64,000 bases of DNA. It comes from Metallyticus violacea. Its lineage: Eukaryota > Arthropoda > Insecta > Mantodea > Metallyticidae. The notes below the pieces were generated by a model that worked only from the letters and a program-made list of their open reading frames with translations, did no database searches and was not told where the DNA came from. This document shows, piece after piece, positions 11,447 through 22,802 of this stretch. The first letter of the stretch is position 1. The number at the start of each line of letters is the position of its first letter. Location of the stretch: assembly GCA_030762175.1 (NCBI GenBank), contig CM060831.1:28407001-28471000 (forward strand). The letters are read 5' to 3'. The position numbers and the translations under genes are program-made.

Positions 11447-12240
11447 GCAGATATAATATTTGTGCAACTGATTCAAGTTCTTGTAATTAAAACTACAATT
11501 ACAATGAAAATAAGCACTAACCTTATGACAAAGAGATGGAAATGTTGTCCTGCTACATTTCTGGCATCTTTTTAGAAAATTATCATTTACGCACTTTGTG
11601 GTTGAACCTCCAAAATTTAGTTAATTTCTCACATGATATTTTACTTTCAATTCTTCTAAAGTGTGAGGGTTTGTCCTATAAATTTTATTTTTCAGCTTTC
11701 CCCATAGATAAAAATCACATACTGTCAGTATGTCTCCCTGTATCTTTCTGCATTTATGGTATTCTCAAAATGGATGGCCCTATTACTCTGTATGCTTTTA
11801 CTGAACACCAAACATAGATTTTCTTAATATGTAAATTTGTTTAATGTATAAAATTGGGTTTTTCTCTATTCCTATATCTGTTATTCTGCATGAAAACATG
11901 GCAATGCAAATCGTAGTATGCTTCATCAGTAAAGCATATAATGCATGGATTAATTACTCCATCATTAGCATTCTATAACATTCTGTTTACCCAAATTACC
12001 GAATCAGGATCACCTGCCTGTAATTAATTCATGGAAAACAGTAACCTTATACAGTTTCAAATTTAAACTGATTTAATTTTGGAAGATGATGTGAATGTCA
12101 AATTTCTAAAAAGATGCCAGAAATGTGTAGATGTAGCAGGACAATATTTCCAGGATCTCCTGTCATAAGTTATGTGCTTATTTTCATTGTATTTGTAGTT
12201 GTAATTGCAAGAATTTCAATCAGTTGCACAGATTTTACAC
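11447..12240 (-). mobile_element. Foldback relic of an IS630/Tc1-superfamily transposase element
   Basis: Arms of about 135 bp (11447-11580 and 12101-12240) are inverted copies of one another. Both contain the block coding RCQKC on their respective strands. Between them the minus strand reads CDFYLWGKLKNKIYR followed by NPHTLEELK, the characteristic C-terminal DDE segment (D-F-x-LWG then P-T-L-E-E-L) of IS630-like insect transposases. No complete transposase remains. Confidence 0.6.
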
Positions 12241-13418
12241 CTGGAGCTACCACTCTGACTGCCAACCTGCCAATTGACATGAAATGCAACCATGAAAGAT
12301 CCAGTATGTAGCCTGCAGTTAATTTTTTAAAGTAAGGCTATATAGATGACTGTTATCAAATCCATTTTATTTTAAGAAGAATTTGAAGAGACATAATTAG
12401 AAAATATCTTTATATATAAACAAAATAATCTTTTTTCTTAAACAAGGTATTGCACTCTTTTGTTTTTTATCAAAATCTATTATGTATATTGTATTATGTT
12501 TAATTATCTACATATTATTATTATTATTATTATTATTGTTGTTGTTGTTGTTGTTGTTGTTACTGGACTTAATTTGGTTCTTACTTTTCACTTCTTTCAA
12601 AAAGCAAAATTGTGGATCAGATACTTTGCTTTCCCAGATTGAGAGACTAATGGGAGGGAAGCTTTTCTTGGAATTATTTGCTCATACTAAAAACGCATAT
12701 GCCTGTGGATTTTACGACAAAAACAATGACTGCACTTCTTTCTTTTCAAAACTCTTACAGCACTTAATAAATATTGTCAAGGCAATCTGCTCAAGCAAAT
12801 AAAATAAGAGTGTGATTGCAATACTAGCCATTAGCTGTATAAAAAAAGTAAGGCCTAGGCATGGCAAAGCAATATTACAAAGCTTTTACATATAAGAGGC
12901 TCCTTTCTAAAATTATTAAAGAAAGCAATATAGCTGCTTAACACCTTATATAATGTCTTCCAAAAAAGTGTTACACTAGACAAAAGGATTGATTTAATTT
13001 TGTATAATTAAATACAGCATATATTAATTCATGTTTTGCAGTTTAACACATTTTAGGAACAAGAAGCTTTTATTAAATTCTGAAGAAAAATGTCTTTGTT
13101 TATGTGCATGCGCACCTCCTCTTAAGAGAAAATATTTTGCAATTTTATGTCATTTCAACAATATACTGATTTACAGCTTTGTTATCTCAAATACTGGAAC
13201 AGAAAAAAAAGTCTTATCTTTCATTGACTGTTTTTTGATGTTAAGTGAAGGGAAGTTTGAATCAGTTTCTCTTGTGTCCTGAAGATTCTGCAAGTGTCAT
13301 TGTTGTTGGGTAATATAATTAATGTCTATTGAACTATAAGGTAGTTTCAGCATCACAGCTACTACACAAACTCTATGTCAGAATTTCTAAGAAGAATGGT
13401 GAAATCTGTCTTACTGTC
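12241..13418. other. Unassigned sequence with (ATT)n(GTT)n microsatellite
   Basis: A microsatellite at about 12509-12561 runs from ATT to GTT units and makes spurious poly-I/V/L frames. The same ATT-to-GTT transition occurs in the LINE 3' UTR at 2856-2894, so this may be a LINE remnant. No gene was recognised. Confidence 0.5.
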
Positions 13419-13433
13419 TTAAAAAAATTACTT

Positions 13434-13578
13434 AACTGATTATTGTATGCTTTAGTTGAACTACACACTCTTTATGCTTTACTTACTTGTAAAGTAAGAG
13501 TGTGTAGTTCAACTAAATCATGCAATATAATCAATTATATGATTGGCTTCACTGTGCAAGTTCCAAATAACATTTTAA
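13434..13578 (+). mobile_element. Mini-PLE hairpin insertion, 145 bp, with 13-15 bp target duplication
   Basis: The flanks share AAAAAAATTACTT exactly (13421-13433 and 13581-13593; 15 bp if the preceding TT is counted). Inside is a perfect 21-bp inverted repeat (13452-13472 and 13496-13516) with a short loop. The PLE tail GGCTTCACTGTGCAAGTTCC follows. No ribozyme core or ORF is present. Related arms occur at 51720-51875 and at both ends of the PLE at 53095-54630. Confidence 0.85.
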
Positions 13579-13689
13579 TTAAAAAAATTACTTTTAAAAC
13601 AGATATTAAATTAAGGCTGAAATATTCTGGAATGCAGAAGAAGACTTATTTTATCTTACAGAATAGTATGTGTATTAATTAGTGGCATG

Positions 13690-13990
13690 TATGCATTGGT
13701 GTGACTTGATCCTATCCTTGGTCTAGTGAATAACATCGCTGACTGCTGGCCAGAGGTTCCAGATTTGATCTCTGGTAAGCATTGCTGACTCCTGCCTAGA
13801 GGTCCCAGGTTTGATACCAGTACTTGCTTAGAAATTTTCTAAGTGGGAGATGTGAAATAGGATTCACCCAGCCTTGTGAAGACAATTAGGGATTTTCTTG
13901 ATAGAGAGATTAAATCCTTTGATCTTGGAAGCTATGTGATAGGTGACTAACTGATATATACCACTTTGTAATAATGATTTACAGCGATGA
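13690..13990 (+). mobile_element. tRNA-derived SINE with doubled head
   Basis: Two tRNA-like heads stand in tandem: each has a GCTGACT..TGCC(A)GAGGT block and a B-box-like element (AGATTTGATCTC, then AGGTTTGATACC). The unrelated body runs on to about 13990. The doubled head suggests a dimeric SINE or a local duplication. Confidence 0.5.
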
Positions 13991-15260
13991 AGTTATAGAA
14001 TAGAATTAGAGAATGCACTTTGGGCTGTCACACCAAAAGGAGGAACTATTGTAACTGAAAACAACAGTGTATTTACAATAAAAATACAATAGTTTACTGC
14101 AATGCACCATATTATACAGTACTACGGGCTTGCTGTTCCACATATAAGATTTAAGACTCTTTCATTCATCAACATTGGTGACTGAAGTATCACATCCTAC
14201 AGTGCAAACTGTTTGGAATTATATGTATTGTCATTTTCTAAACCATTCAACTACCTATTGCCAGCAATATAATCTTCTATATTCAGTTCTTTCGCTTTCT
14301 GTCATACTTTTTCCTGTAAAAATGGTTCACTAATAGGCAGCTTCTTGGCAAGTGCTCACTTAAATCATTAGTAAAAAAAATTCATTCACTTCTCCATATT
14401 TTGACTCCCTCTTCCTTTTCATTTCAAGGTGTTTGTTTTCTTTTCACCTTTTTTAATTTCTTCTTTTTTTAAAGAATGTTATACACTTGCATTCTACTAT
14501 GATTGAAATTTTCAACAAGCTTACGAAAATTCCCTCCTCTCTTTCAAGAATTACTTTCTCTCCCTCCTAAAATTAAATGGAGTAGCAGTTTGAATGAGCC
14601 AACAGTGAATAAGCTATTAATAGAGAGAATTACAAGGATGAATGGTAATTTGAACCCCAGAAAATTAAATTTACACACATACCTATAATAAACCAGAGAG
14701 TTATAAATGAAAAAGGCTTTCAGGAATCAACAAAGTACTCCAGGAGCAGTAGCCAGCTGTCTAATACATGTTAATGAATGCAATGTGCCTGGTCACTAAC
14801 AGTGGTGGGAGATGACCATTTAAATACAGTGATATTTACATGAGCTTTTGATAAAATTGATTCCAGAGAAAACTGGTATTTATTGAGATGGCCATTTGCA
14901 TGGCTTTACTTTATTTTGGCTTGAAATAACAGGTTTTTAACACACCACTTCCCTAGAAACTGGCACATGACAGCAGTGGAAGCAGGAAATTGCAAAGGGG
15001 CATGTAACATGATAACACAATTATTGCAAACCTGATTATCAAGAATACCAATTACTAAAGCAGAACCTGTGCTTTAAAGCTTGCCTCCATTTCACTCAGC
15101 TCTTCTGTGCCATTTTTGCTCACATACATGTATAGTCAATACTTTGAAAATAAGTTACCCATAGTGTATCATTTTAAATCAATACTTTCTCTTTCTTCTT
15201 CTTGAAACTGTAGCCATGGTCACTTTAACCTTGAATCAAAATATAAGGCAACTGGCTGAC
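13991..15260. other. Unassigned AT-rich sequence
   Basis: No gene, RNA or recognisable repeat was found. Confidence 0.4.
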
Positions 15261-15270
15261 ATGCCTCCTG

Positions 15271-15552
15271 ACACCGCCACAGGTGGCCAAGGTCGTTAAG
15301 GTGTGGACTCGTAAGCAGGAGGTCTGGGGTTTGATTTCCACTAGGACCATCCTCCCTTACTGAGGTTTCTTCCAGCTATTCCTCAGCCCTCATAAATGGC
15401 AAATGCTGGGCAGGTACCCTAAACTTAGGTCTGGAACTCTTCCTTCCTTTAAAAAAAATCCTTTCCCATTTTACCATTTCATCTCATGTATCACTAGGGT
15501 CTACCGCCTGTGGTGCCTCAGTACTAAAAATAGGCATTAAACATTAAAATAA
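15271..15552 (+). mobile_element. tRNA-derived SINE (family 2)
   Basis: The head GGCCAAGGTCGTTAAGGTG and the B-box-like GGTTTGATTTCC are followed by a body with CCTCAGCCCTCATAAATGGC and the end GCCTGTGGTGCC..GGCATTAAACATT. A second copy sharing the body and end lies at 55950-56205. Flanks ATGCCTCCTG (15261-15270) and ATGCCTCTG (15553-15561) form a plausible short target duplication. Confidence 0.7.
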
Positions 15553-15561
15553 ATGCCTCTG

Positions 15562-16648
15562 GACTTTAACAAATTGGGAAATGAGTTCTCTGCATGATTG
15601 CTTGGCACATGCTGACTTCTAAGCTTTCCTCCTGGCAGAAAGCAATCAAAGAATTTTAAGGGAATGGTAATGATTTTTGGCATACTGTTTAGAAATTAAT
15701 AGAACTTCTTAGGTGTAAATCATGACTCGAGATTATTTTGCAAAAAGGCTGCAAATTATGATAATGTATTTTAAAGTTAAAGGTTTTAAAGTAAGCATTT
15801 TCTTGAGATATTGTCTGCTATTTCTTAATTGCATTTCCTGGGTTTTAATTATACATAGAGAAAGATATTTTCTGAGATGGTTGTGAATTTTGTGTTAATG
15901 TTATTCATATATATATTTCTCTTGTTCTCATATCTTTTCTGTTTTATATAAATGATTGCCATTGGAGATATGAATATTATATTTTGTTGTAGTTTAGCAA
16001 ATTGGTTCTGATATATGATATGATTGTATGGTCATGTGGGCTGAACATTTTGGAGAAATGGTGTTCAAGTTTATTTTCAATACTTATAAGTAAAATATTT
16101 TTTAAATTTATTTTTCTGGTCAAATTTTTCATGCAAATCATTTCTTACATTATTTATATTGGGTTTCGCACAACATGCATACTACACATACTTTGATCCT
16201 AACAGTTATATTATTGTATTTCTTGGTGAAATTTAAGTATTTATAATAAAATGCTAGTGAAAAATTTATATTTATATTAAATACTGTTATGCAAATGTTT
16301 TATTTCCTATTTAGTAACCACACCTATCCATATTTCCTTACAGGTTTCATATATTCTTTTTGTAGTATACTTCCATATTTGCTTATAATTGCTACAATAT
16401 CTACTCTGAACCATTACAATTGCTAACTTATGCATGGTTATTCTTTACCCACTCCATAAATGTAGTGGCAGAACGTGTGGTTATTTTGAAACATCCCAAA
16501 GGGTATTAGGTTCAGATTACTTAAATTATAAAGTGGTAGCTTGAGAGTTGTAAAACCTTCATGATAGGGTCTTCTAGTCTTCAAATGGCACAGGAAGCAT
16601 ATACAGAAGCCTACAATTTCACCGAAGATTAAATGAGAGATGATATAA
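15562..16648. other. Unassigned AT-rich sequence
   Basis: No feature was recognised. The frame at 16002-16196 is a compositional ORF without motifs. Confidence 0.4.
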
Positions 16649-16716
16649 GTTTTAATGCCAATTTATTCTTAATTAAGTCAATTTAATACTCTTATGCTCC
16701 ACTTACCATTGAATTT

Positions 16717-16764
16717 ATACAGAACATGTTTCACAGGCCCTTGCCTGCATCATCAGCTGTGTGT
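16717..16764 (-). ncRNA. Hammerhead ribozyme, intact core
   Basis: On the minus strand the order is ACACAG, CUGAUGA (16750-16756), U, stem II GCAGGC-AAGG-GCCUGU, GAAAC (16728-16732), AUGUU, CUGUAU. Stem I pairs ACAG with CUGU, stem III is a 2-bp AC/GU around AU, and predicted cleavage is between 16723 and 16722. All invariant core bases are present apart from the extra U after A9. Confidence 0.75.
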
Positions 16765-16931
16765 AGACTGCCAGATTTGTTGTTGGTTGAATGGACTTGA
16801 TATAGCTCTCATGGATATTTTATGAACTTTTGGATTAATTTGTCTTCTGTTGGGATCTTGAAGTTTATAACCTTATCTTCATATTATTTTATAAAAATGT
16901 TTTCCCATATTCCCAGCTCCAAGGATTCTAT

Positions 16932-17300
16932 CTATGAATTGAGTAATTTGACTTCCATTTCTCTATTATGTTTATCTCTCCAAAAGTGATGTGCAACTGC
17001 CGATTTATCTATCTGATTGTACCTAATGTTTCTCCAGTGTTCCTTTAGCCTAATTCCAACGCTTCTTTTTGTTTTGCCAATATATACTTTGTTGCATTCC
17101 AAACAATTGATTTGATATATTCCTGGCTTCTTCTCATCAGGTATTCTATTATAATCACTGGAGTTGAGTAGATTATTTAGGCTGAATTTGTTCACTGGGG
17201 ACAAAGTAATCCCAAACTCTCGGAGAATTTTTGGGAATATTTTGGTGGTCCAAGGATATAAGTAAATTTCTTGTAAATGGTAGTTTCTTTTTTTGCCCAC
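16932..17300 (-). pseudogene. PLE GIY-YIG endonuclease domain, 5'-truncated element
   Basis: This 122-codon open frame contains ILREFGITLSPVNKF, then PGIYQINCLECNKVYIGKTK (GIY-YIG core), an Arg-containing SVGIRLKEHW and SAVAHHFWRDKH. In PLEs this nuclease nicks the target for priming. The RT part is missing and the frame is broken at both ends, so it cannot act alone. The linker and nuclease match the full PLE at 47038-47463. Confidence 0.85.
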
Positions 17301-17510
17301 AATGTAGTAACCTGTTTTAACCTCTTCTCTTGTTTGTATTTCTTAATTTTCATGTCTATAATTTCATGGCCATGCCCATTCATTTTTGCCATTTGAAAGA
17401 GTACTCTTACATAATACAAACGGCAAAAATCAATGGGATGCCCATGAAATTATAGACATGAAAATTAAGAAATACAAGCAAGAGAAGAGATTAAAACAGG
17501 TTACTACATT

Positions 17511-17882
17511 GTGAGCAAAAAAAGAAACTACCATTTACAAGAAATTTACTTATATCCTTGGGCCACCAAAAAATTCCAGAAAATACTCCGAGAGTTTGGG
17601 ATTACTTTGTCCCCAGTGAACAAATTCAGCCTAAATAATCTACTCAACTCTGGTGATTATGATAGAATACCTGATGAGAAGAAGCCAGGAATATATCAAA
17701 TCAATTGTTTGGAATGCAACAAAATATATATTGGCAAAACAAAAAGAAGCTTTGGAATTAGGCTAAAGAAACACTGGAGAAACATTAGGTACAATCAGAT
17801 AGATAAATCTGCAGTTGCACATCATTTTGGAGAGATAAACATAATAGAGAAATGGAAGTCAAATTACTCAATTCATAGATAG
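17511..17882 (+). pseudogene. PLE GIY-YIG endonuclease domain, inverted twin copy
   Basis: The mirror copy of 16932-17300 reads PGIYQINCLECNKIYIGKTK then SFGIRLKKHW and SAVAHHFGEI. One base lost after HHF shifts the frame before the HFW..H motif is complete. Substitutions between the twins are few. No RT is attached. Confidence 0.85.
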
Positions 17883-18047
17883 AACCCTTGGAGCTGGGAA
17901 TATGGGAAAACATTTTTATAAAATAATATGAAGATAAGGTTATAAACTTCAAGATCCCGACAGAAGACAAATTAATCCAAAAGTTCATAAAATATCCATG
18001 AGAGCTATATCAAGTCCATTCAACCAACTACAAATCTGGCAGTCTAC

Positions 18048-18087
18048 ACACAGCTGATGATGCAGGCTTGTGAAACATGTTCTGTAT
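18048..18087 (+). ncRNA. Hammerhead ribozyme with deleted stem II
   Basis: CTGATGA is at 18054-18060 and GAAAC at 18072-18076, with ACAG/CTGT stem I as in the twin at 16717-16764. Between them only TGCAGGCTTGT remains, so the loop and most of the 3' strand of stem II are deleted. Probably inactive. Confidence 0.6.
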
Positions 18088-18205
18088 AAATTCAATGGTA
18101 AGTGGAGCATAAGAGTATTAAATTAACTCACCGTTTAATTAAGAATAAATTAATTGCTTCACTGTATTAGTTCCGCCACAAACTATGTTTGAATTTTGTG
18201 CCAAT

Positions 18206-19080
18206 ATTAAACTGGAATTCATAAAAATGAGAAACTAGACATTAGAACACAGAATATGTTCTTGTAGTACATGTTGTGCTCTTTGCTTCCATAGATAGTA
18301 AAGCTTTTGTGCTCATGCATGACAACTCTCTGTTCTATGCTACTCAGATCTAATGCATTCACTGGCAGAGATCAAAACAGTCACCCTCAACTTTTCAGTG
18401 CCAAATTCAGGTTTCAGACATCTTCTTTGCCTGCAAGTTTTTGAATCTTGAGCAATCAAGGAAAAATTATGCTTGTTGCATAGCAAAGTACCTCCCATTG
18501 TTACATTTGGGACATATTTCACAGCATGCCAAAATAAGTGAAAATTGTAATTAAATCTTGCTTAATTCTCCTATGAAGATTAGCAGAGCTAATGTAAGAT
18601 GTGTCACTGAATGTTACATTTGAATAATATAAACATTTAGCACACCTTTGTTTACTTTCGGCTTTAGAGGACATGTTTTAAAAGGATTGTGTAATTTCAC
18701 AAGGATTCTTGTTCTATAATGTATGCAAAATGTATTAAACCAAGAAACAATAATGTATGCATTTTTATTATACAAATAAATTTAGCTTTTTTGTACAGTG
18801 CTATGCTTTTATGCAGGATAGTGAAATCAGGTTCAATAGCTGCTGGATCTAATAACATTGAAAGCATCCCAGTTAGGCATCAAACTAAATGCCCCTAAGT
18901 GTTATTAAATGTCTGATCATGACACTGGTTACACAAATGATTGCTTTTAGTACTAATGAATTTAGGCTCACATTTGTATATCAATTACATATTATATTGA
19001 ACCAAAAATACCATGAATTCTTGCATAGGGAAAAATCTTATTAATAAATATATCTTAAAAATTCATATCTATTGAAAAGT
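18206..19080 (-). other. 3' flank / possible 3' UTR of the PPP4R4-like gene
   Basis: This lies downstream of the stop codon of the last recognised exon. A minus-strand AATAAA-type signal (TTTATT on the plus strand) lies near 18764-18769 and could serve polyadenylation about 315 bp after the stop. No cleavage site can be fixed from sequence alone. The 60-codon minus frame at 18340-18522 has no recognisable content. Confidence 0.35.
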
Positions 19081-21148
19081 TTATAGCAATATTATGAGAG
19101 AAGCTGAGACGCACCTGACAGGAAGCCTGCTGACTGCAGATTCTGCAAGTTTCAAGTTGCCCATATAGCAGCTGAGACTCCCAAGGCTTAGGCGCTGTTG
19201 CAGCTTCTTGGCACTGGACGTGGGACTGGAGGCTCGGCTGTTGGGGGCAGTACGTTGCCGAATTCTGTTTCCTCGTACCAGGTTTCCGGTAGGACTTGAG
19301 GCTCTACTGTTGCCAGGACTGGAATGGCAACTTGTTCCTCCACTCCGGGGTATTTTGCTTGCTGCAGTCCCCTTACGGGATGATGAGAGGAACTCTGGAA
19401 GGCTTGGGTCCATTTTATACAACAAATCTAACTTTCCCTTATCAATATTCTCCTCTGTTGGTGAAAACAATGAGATGTCATCACGCTCCAAAGAGCTATG
19501 ACGTCTTTCCATAACCCCAGTGTGCTTTGTACTAGCTGGTGCAATCATGCTTCGCCTTTTTGCAGAGCTTCCTTCTCCTCCCCCTCCATCTCTCTCCAAG
19601 GACATTCCTCTCTGGAAAGATTTGCTACTTCCAGCAATACCTTGTGAATAAAGCATATTCCTGCGCCTTCCTGTCACTTCTCCTCCTACAGAATGTCGAT
19701 TAACTTTCCTTAAAGCTAACCCCTGTGCATCACCTGTCATCTGTTCCTTTTCATTATAACTGAGACGACGACTGATGGATATAGCATTGGATGACATTCT
19801 AGATTCTCCCCGCACTCCTCCTCTTTTCGTTATTGCCATATCTTCACTTTTTTGCAGACCATCCTCTTGCACTTGAATTCTTTCTATGTAACTATGCCGT
19901 CTATTCTCTGTCCCACTGAGACTTTTTCTACCCCCTAAGTTATAAGTAGTTTTGGTAGTCATAGTCCTCATGGTCTTTTCTCCCTCCATGTAGCTATGGC
20001 GTCGGCTGGTGGTAGTAGTAGTGGTACTAGTAGCAGTAGTAGTGGTTGAAGTAAAAGTAGATGAAGTAGTAGTTGTAACAGTATCAGTTGTTGCTGTAAC
20101 ACTTACTGAATTTTTGACTTGTAAATCCTTTTGTTTTCCAATAACACTTAGTTTATTCTTTGGATTCTGATAGTCTGCTTTAGCAATGAATGCTCCAGAA
20201 CTAGGCCTGCTCACAGTATTTGGAATTAAAGACTTCTTTGGGTTTGGACTACTGGTACTAGTCGCTTTGGAGATTGCTGGAATATTGCTTTTAGTTGCTG
20301 CTTTTTGTGATGGTACATAATTAGGTTTTGATTCTGCAGCACTGCTTACTTCAGTCTGTTTACTGGGTTGAGATAAACTATGTGACTGAAGATCTGCATC
20401 ATCACCACCAGAATCAGAAGTATTTCTGTTTCTGAACAACACCTCCCTCAAATTTGGTATACGTGATGGCAACCGTGAGAAATCTGATGCAGCAAGTTGC
20501 TGTGGAATTCTGATGCCCGCATCCACGTAGAATTCATCTTCCAGGCTGGAAACAATAAATCTGGCACCTGATTCAGATACTCCAGATACCGTGTTAGTAA
20601 CACCTGGCTCGGAAGAACCAATAGAAGGTTGATGGCATGGCCATAGGTTAGTGTGTGACATGCCATCTAATGTATAGACTTTACATTCAAACTTAAGGAT
20701 ACCAGCAGGGTTAGTGTTTAGCTGCAAAGCGCTATTGTTATGCTGGAGAGTGCCCTCCTTGCTATCATGCAAGGTGTGGTTAGTTTCAAGCCCTCCAATG
20801 TTATATACATCTACTATATAGCTCTTATCTTCTAAGTGTGCATTAGGAGAGGTGGATCCTCTTTCAGCTACTGAACCTTCACCTACAGAGAAGTACTCAG
20901 GCATGAGTAATCTTTCTTGTAGCAGATTGGCTGCCATTAAGTGCATCTCAGTGCTTCCAGCACTACATCCACAGGTAGCCACGTCCTCATTATGAAGGTT
21001 TAATGGGGGAGGAGAGGAAATATGTTGCAAATGTGAACAGAAACCTGGTGTCATTGCATTACTACAAATACAAGCTTCAGATGCTTGTGGCAAGATGCTG
21101 TTAGCTGGAGATACAAGCTGGCAGCTAGAAACAGATTCATTCACAAAT
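19081..21148 (-). CDS. PPP4R4: PPP4R4-like protein, last recognised exon (long Ser/Thr-rich tail)
   Basis: The exon starts after TTTAG and completes an AGA codon with the AG left by the exon at 33928-34087. It then stays open for 689 codons (residues 292-980 of the reconstructed part). It is low-complexity and Ser/Thr-rich, with a poly-Thr segment near residues 648-672. Basophilic sites of RRHSY/RRLSY/RRHS type repeat near 674, 708, 752 and 840. SxIP motifs (SRIP, SNIP, SLIP, SKIP) lie near 520, 579, 598 and 889, and an SRASSPT motif occurs twice. SxIP in basic Ser-rich sequence is the known EB1-binding signature, so microtubule plus-end binding is possible but inferred. Human PPP4R4 has a much shorter Ser-rich tail. 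A good donor (CAG|GTGCGT) at 19115 could splice away the last 10 codons. Confidence 0.8.
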
Positions 21149-22557
21149 CTAAATCAATTCTGAATTCTTGGAAAAGAAGAACACACTACACAGCAGAGCT
21201 AAAAGGAGTTAAGGCTAAAAAGGTTTCAATTTAAGGAGAAGTATAGACATAGCATACAAGGAGCAAAGTGAAAAGCAAGCTGCAAACAAGTAATACATTA
21301 CCAAGTATACTAATTCAGTCAAAGTTATTGTAAAGCTAAAAAATATTCTAATAAAATGTACATTTCAGTTATTGTTATTAGAAAAGAGAAATTAACACTT
21401 AAACATGCAAATAAACTAGTAGCACTCTAAAAGATCATCATTTCAAAAAAGCCCAAAAACCCCATAATAATTATTTTGTTTTAAATAATGAAACAGTGCA
21501 AGAAAAAATAAAAATGAACACACTCTAGCAAGTTCAGGAATTCAGTAGAACCAGCCTGTTTTAATAGAAGCCTTATTAGAACACAGGCATCCTTGGGTTT
21601 GAACAAGTTCTGCACTTAAATCAGACTTTAGGTTAGAATAATTAGATTAAACAATGTTATCTAACTGAAAACAATGAAGCCAATGCCCTATCTAGAGCTC
21701 TTGCATCCACTGTGTGAATGCTATTACTAAAGCTCAGACTCCATGGTTAACTCTCATAAAGTTAACTGTATTTCAAGCACTGGGAGTATGGTTAGTGTTC
21801 TCAAACATATAGTGGAAAGACAGGAAAAGGTACAGTCATGTGATGAATAAGGCTTGTTTTATTTTAGATTGGCTCAAATGAATGACAGGTATGTTTTTAA
21901 TGTCATGTTTCTTCTTTTTTCTTTCTCTTTGTTCCTATCAGGCCAATTCACATTTTCTGTTGGAAATATTTTTCCATTTTAGAAATTAAGGGACTTTATA
22001 AAATAAATTATAAGGACTTTACATTAATGTATTTCCTGTTGGTATTTCCATTTCTATATTACAATAAATAATAATTTATTTTTGTAAAATGTCAAAAATG
22101 CTTTCTTGGCACACTTTCAAACAAAAGGGAATTATTTATTAATAACACTATAATAGCAAGCAGCTAAAAAACATTTACATAAAGATGAATCACAGAAAAT
22201 ATTTCTTCCCATGTATTTCTGCTAAAATATTTTAAAACAGAACTTTGTAGCTTATGGATAAGAATACTGTAGCACACCATCATTTTACAAAGGTCTGGAA
22301 AAGATCTGTAACTGTTTATAGGAATTTAAATCTCTGATGTAGATGGTCTATCACCTTCATTTCTACCAAATAACATAATCCTTTTTAATATACTGTTTAG
22401 ATTTACAGTGAATCTTAATGAAAATATTTCTATGGCCTTTAATCTCTATGTGCTATTATTCACAATATAAGAGAGCTGTATGATAAGTCCATTCAAACTC
22501 AAAAGGTGGTAGTACTAGATTATTTTTGTTACCTTGGCAACATGCTACTGTTGAGGG
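21149..22557 (-). other. Intron of the PPP4R4-like gene, unassigned sequence
   Basis: AT-rich intron sequence upstream of the last recognised exon. I recognise no element in it. Confidence 0.5.
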
Positions 22558-22569
22558 ATGATGTACATT

Positions 22570-22790
22570 AATAATCTCTTCTGAGTAGGATATTTAGAAC
22601 ACTCTTTATGGTTTTGCTTACAATGCTGAGTTGTTTAACAGCTGAGAATGTGGAAAAAGTTCCACAAAACATATATCCTGAGTAAATCTCATGTAAGTGA
22701 AAACATAAAGAGTGTTCTGCATATCCTACTCAGAAGATATTATTAATATGTGTTTCACTGTGTTTGATTCCAAATTGAATTAATATTTAA
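22570..22790 (+). mobile_element. Hammerhead-hairpin mini-retroposon, 221 bp, with 12-bp target duplication
   Basis: The flanks ATGATGTACATT (22558-22569 and 22791-22802) are identical. Inverted arms of about 40 bp open at 22570 (AATAATCTCTTCTGAGTAGG) and close near 22746. The loop holds a decayed hammerhead. The tail is TTTCACTGTGTTTGATTCC then AATTGAATTAATA. The same architecture recurs at 39474-39647 and, with coding sequence inside, at 51887-52850. Confidence 0.85.
22630..22690 (+). ncRNA. Degenerate hammerhead ribozyme
   Basis: CUGAGAA (22642-22648) stands where CUGANGA is expected, so the essential G8 is A. A good stem II follows (GUGGAA/UUCCAC), then AAAAC instead of GAAAC. Stem I still pairs (UUUA..CAG with CUG..UAAA). 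Two core changes predict no activity. Confidence 0.5.
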
Positions 22791-22802
22791 ATGATGTACA
22801 TT

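Larger units (their letters stand above)
16663..18192. mobile_element. PLE palindrome: two near-identical inverted GIY-YIG half-elements
   Basis: Position 16663 to about 17395 on the minus strand and about 17417 to 18150 on the plus strand are near-identical inverted arms of roughly 735 bp, separated by only about 20 bp. Each arm holds the same GIY-YIG frame, a hammerhead region and the PLE terminus. Right of the palindrome is the tail TTGCTTCACTGTATTAGTTCC. Flanks TTTTAATGCCAAT (16650-16662) and ATTTTGTGCCAAT (18193-18205) agree at 10 of 13 positions. High arm identity implies a recent origin or copying between arms. Confidence 0.85.

Noticed and set aside
18340..18522. 60-codon minus-strand frame downstream of the last exon
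   Set aside because: No recognisable sequence and no acceptor in the phase required by the alternative donor at 19115 could be fixed.
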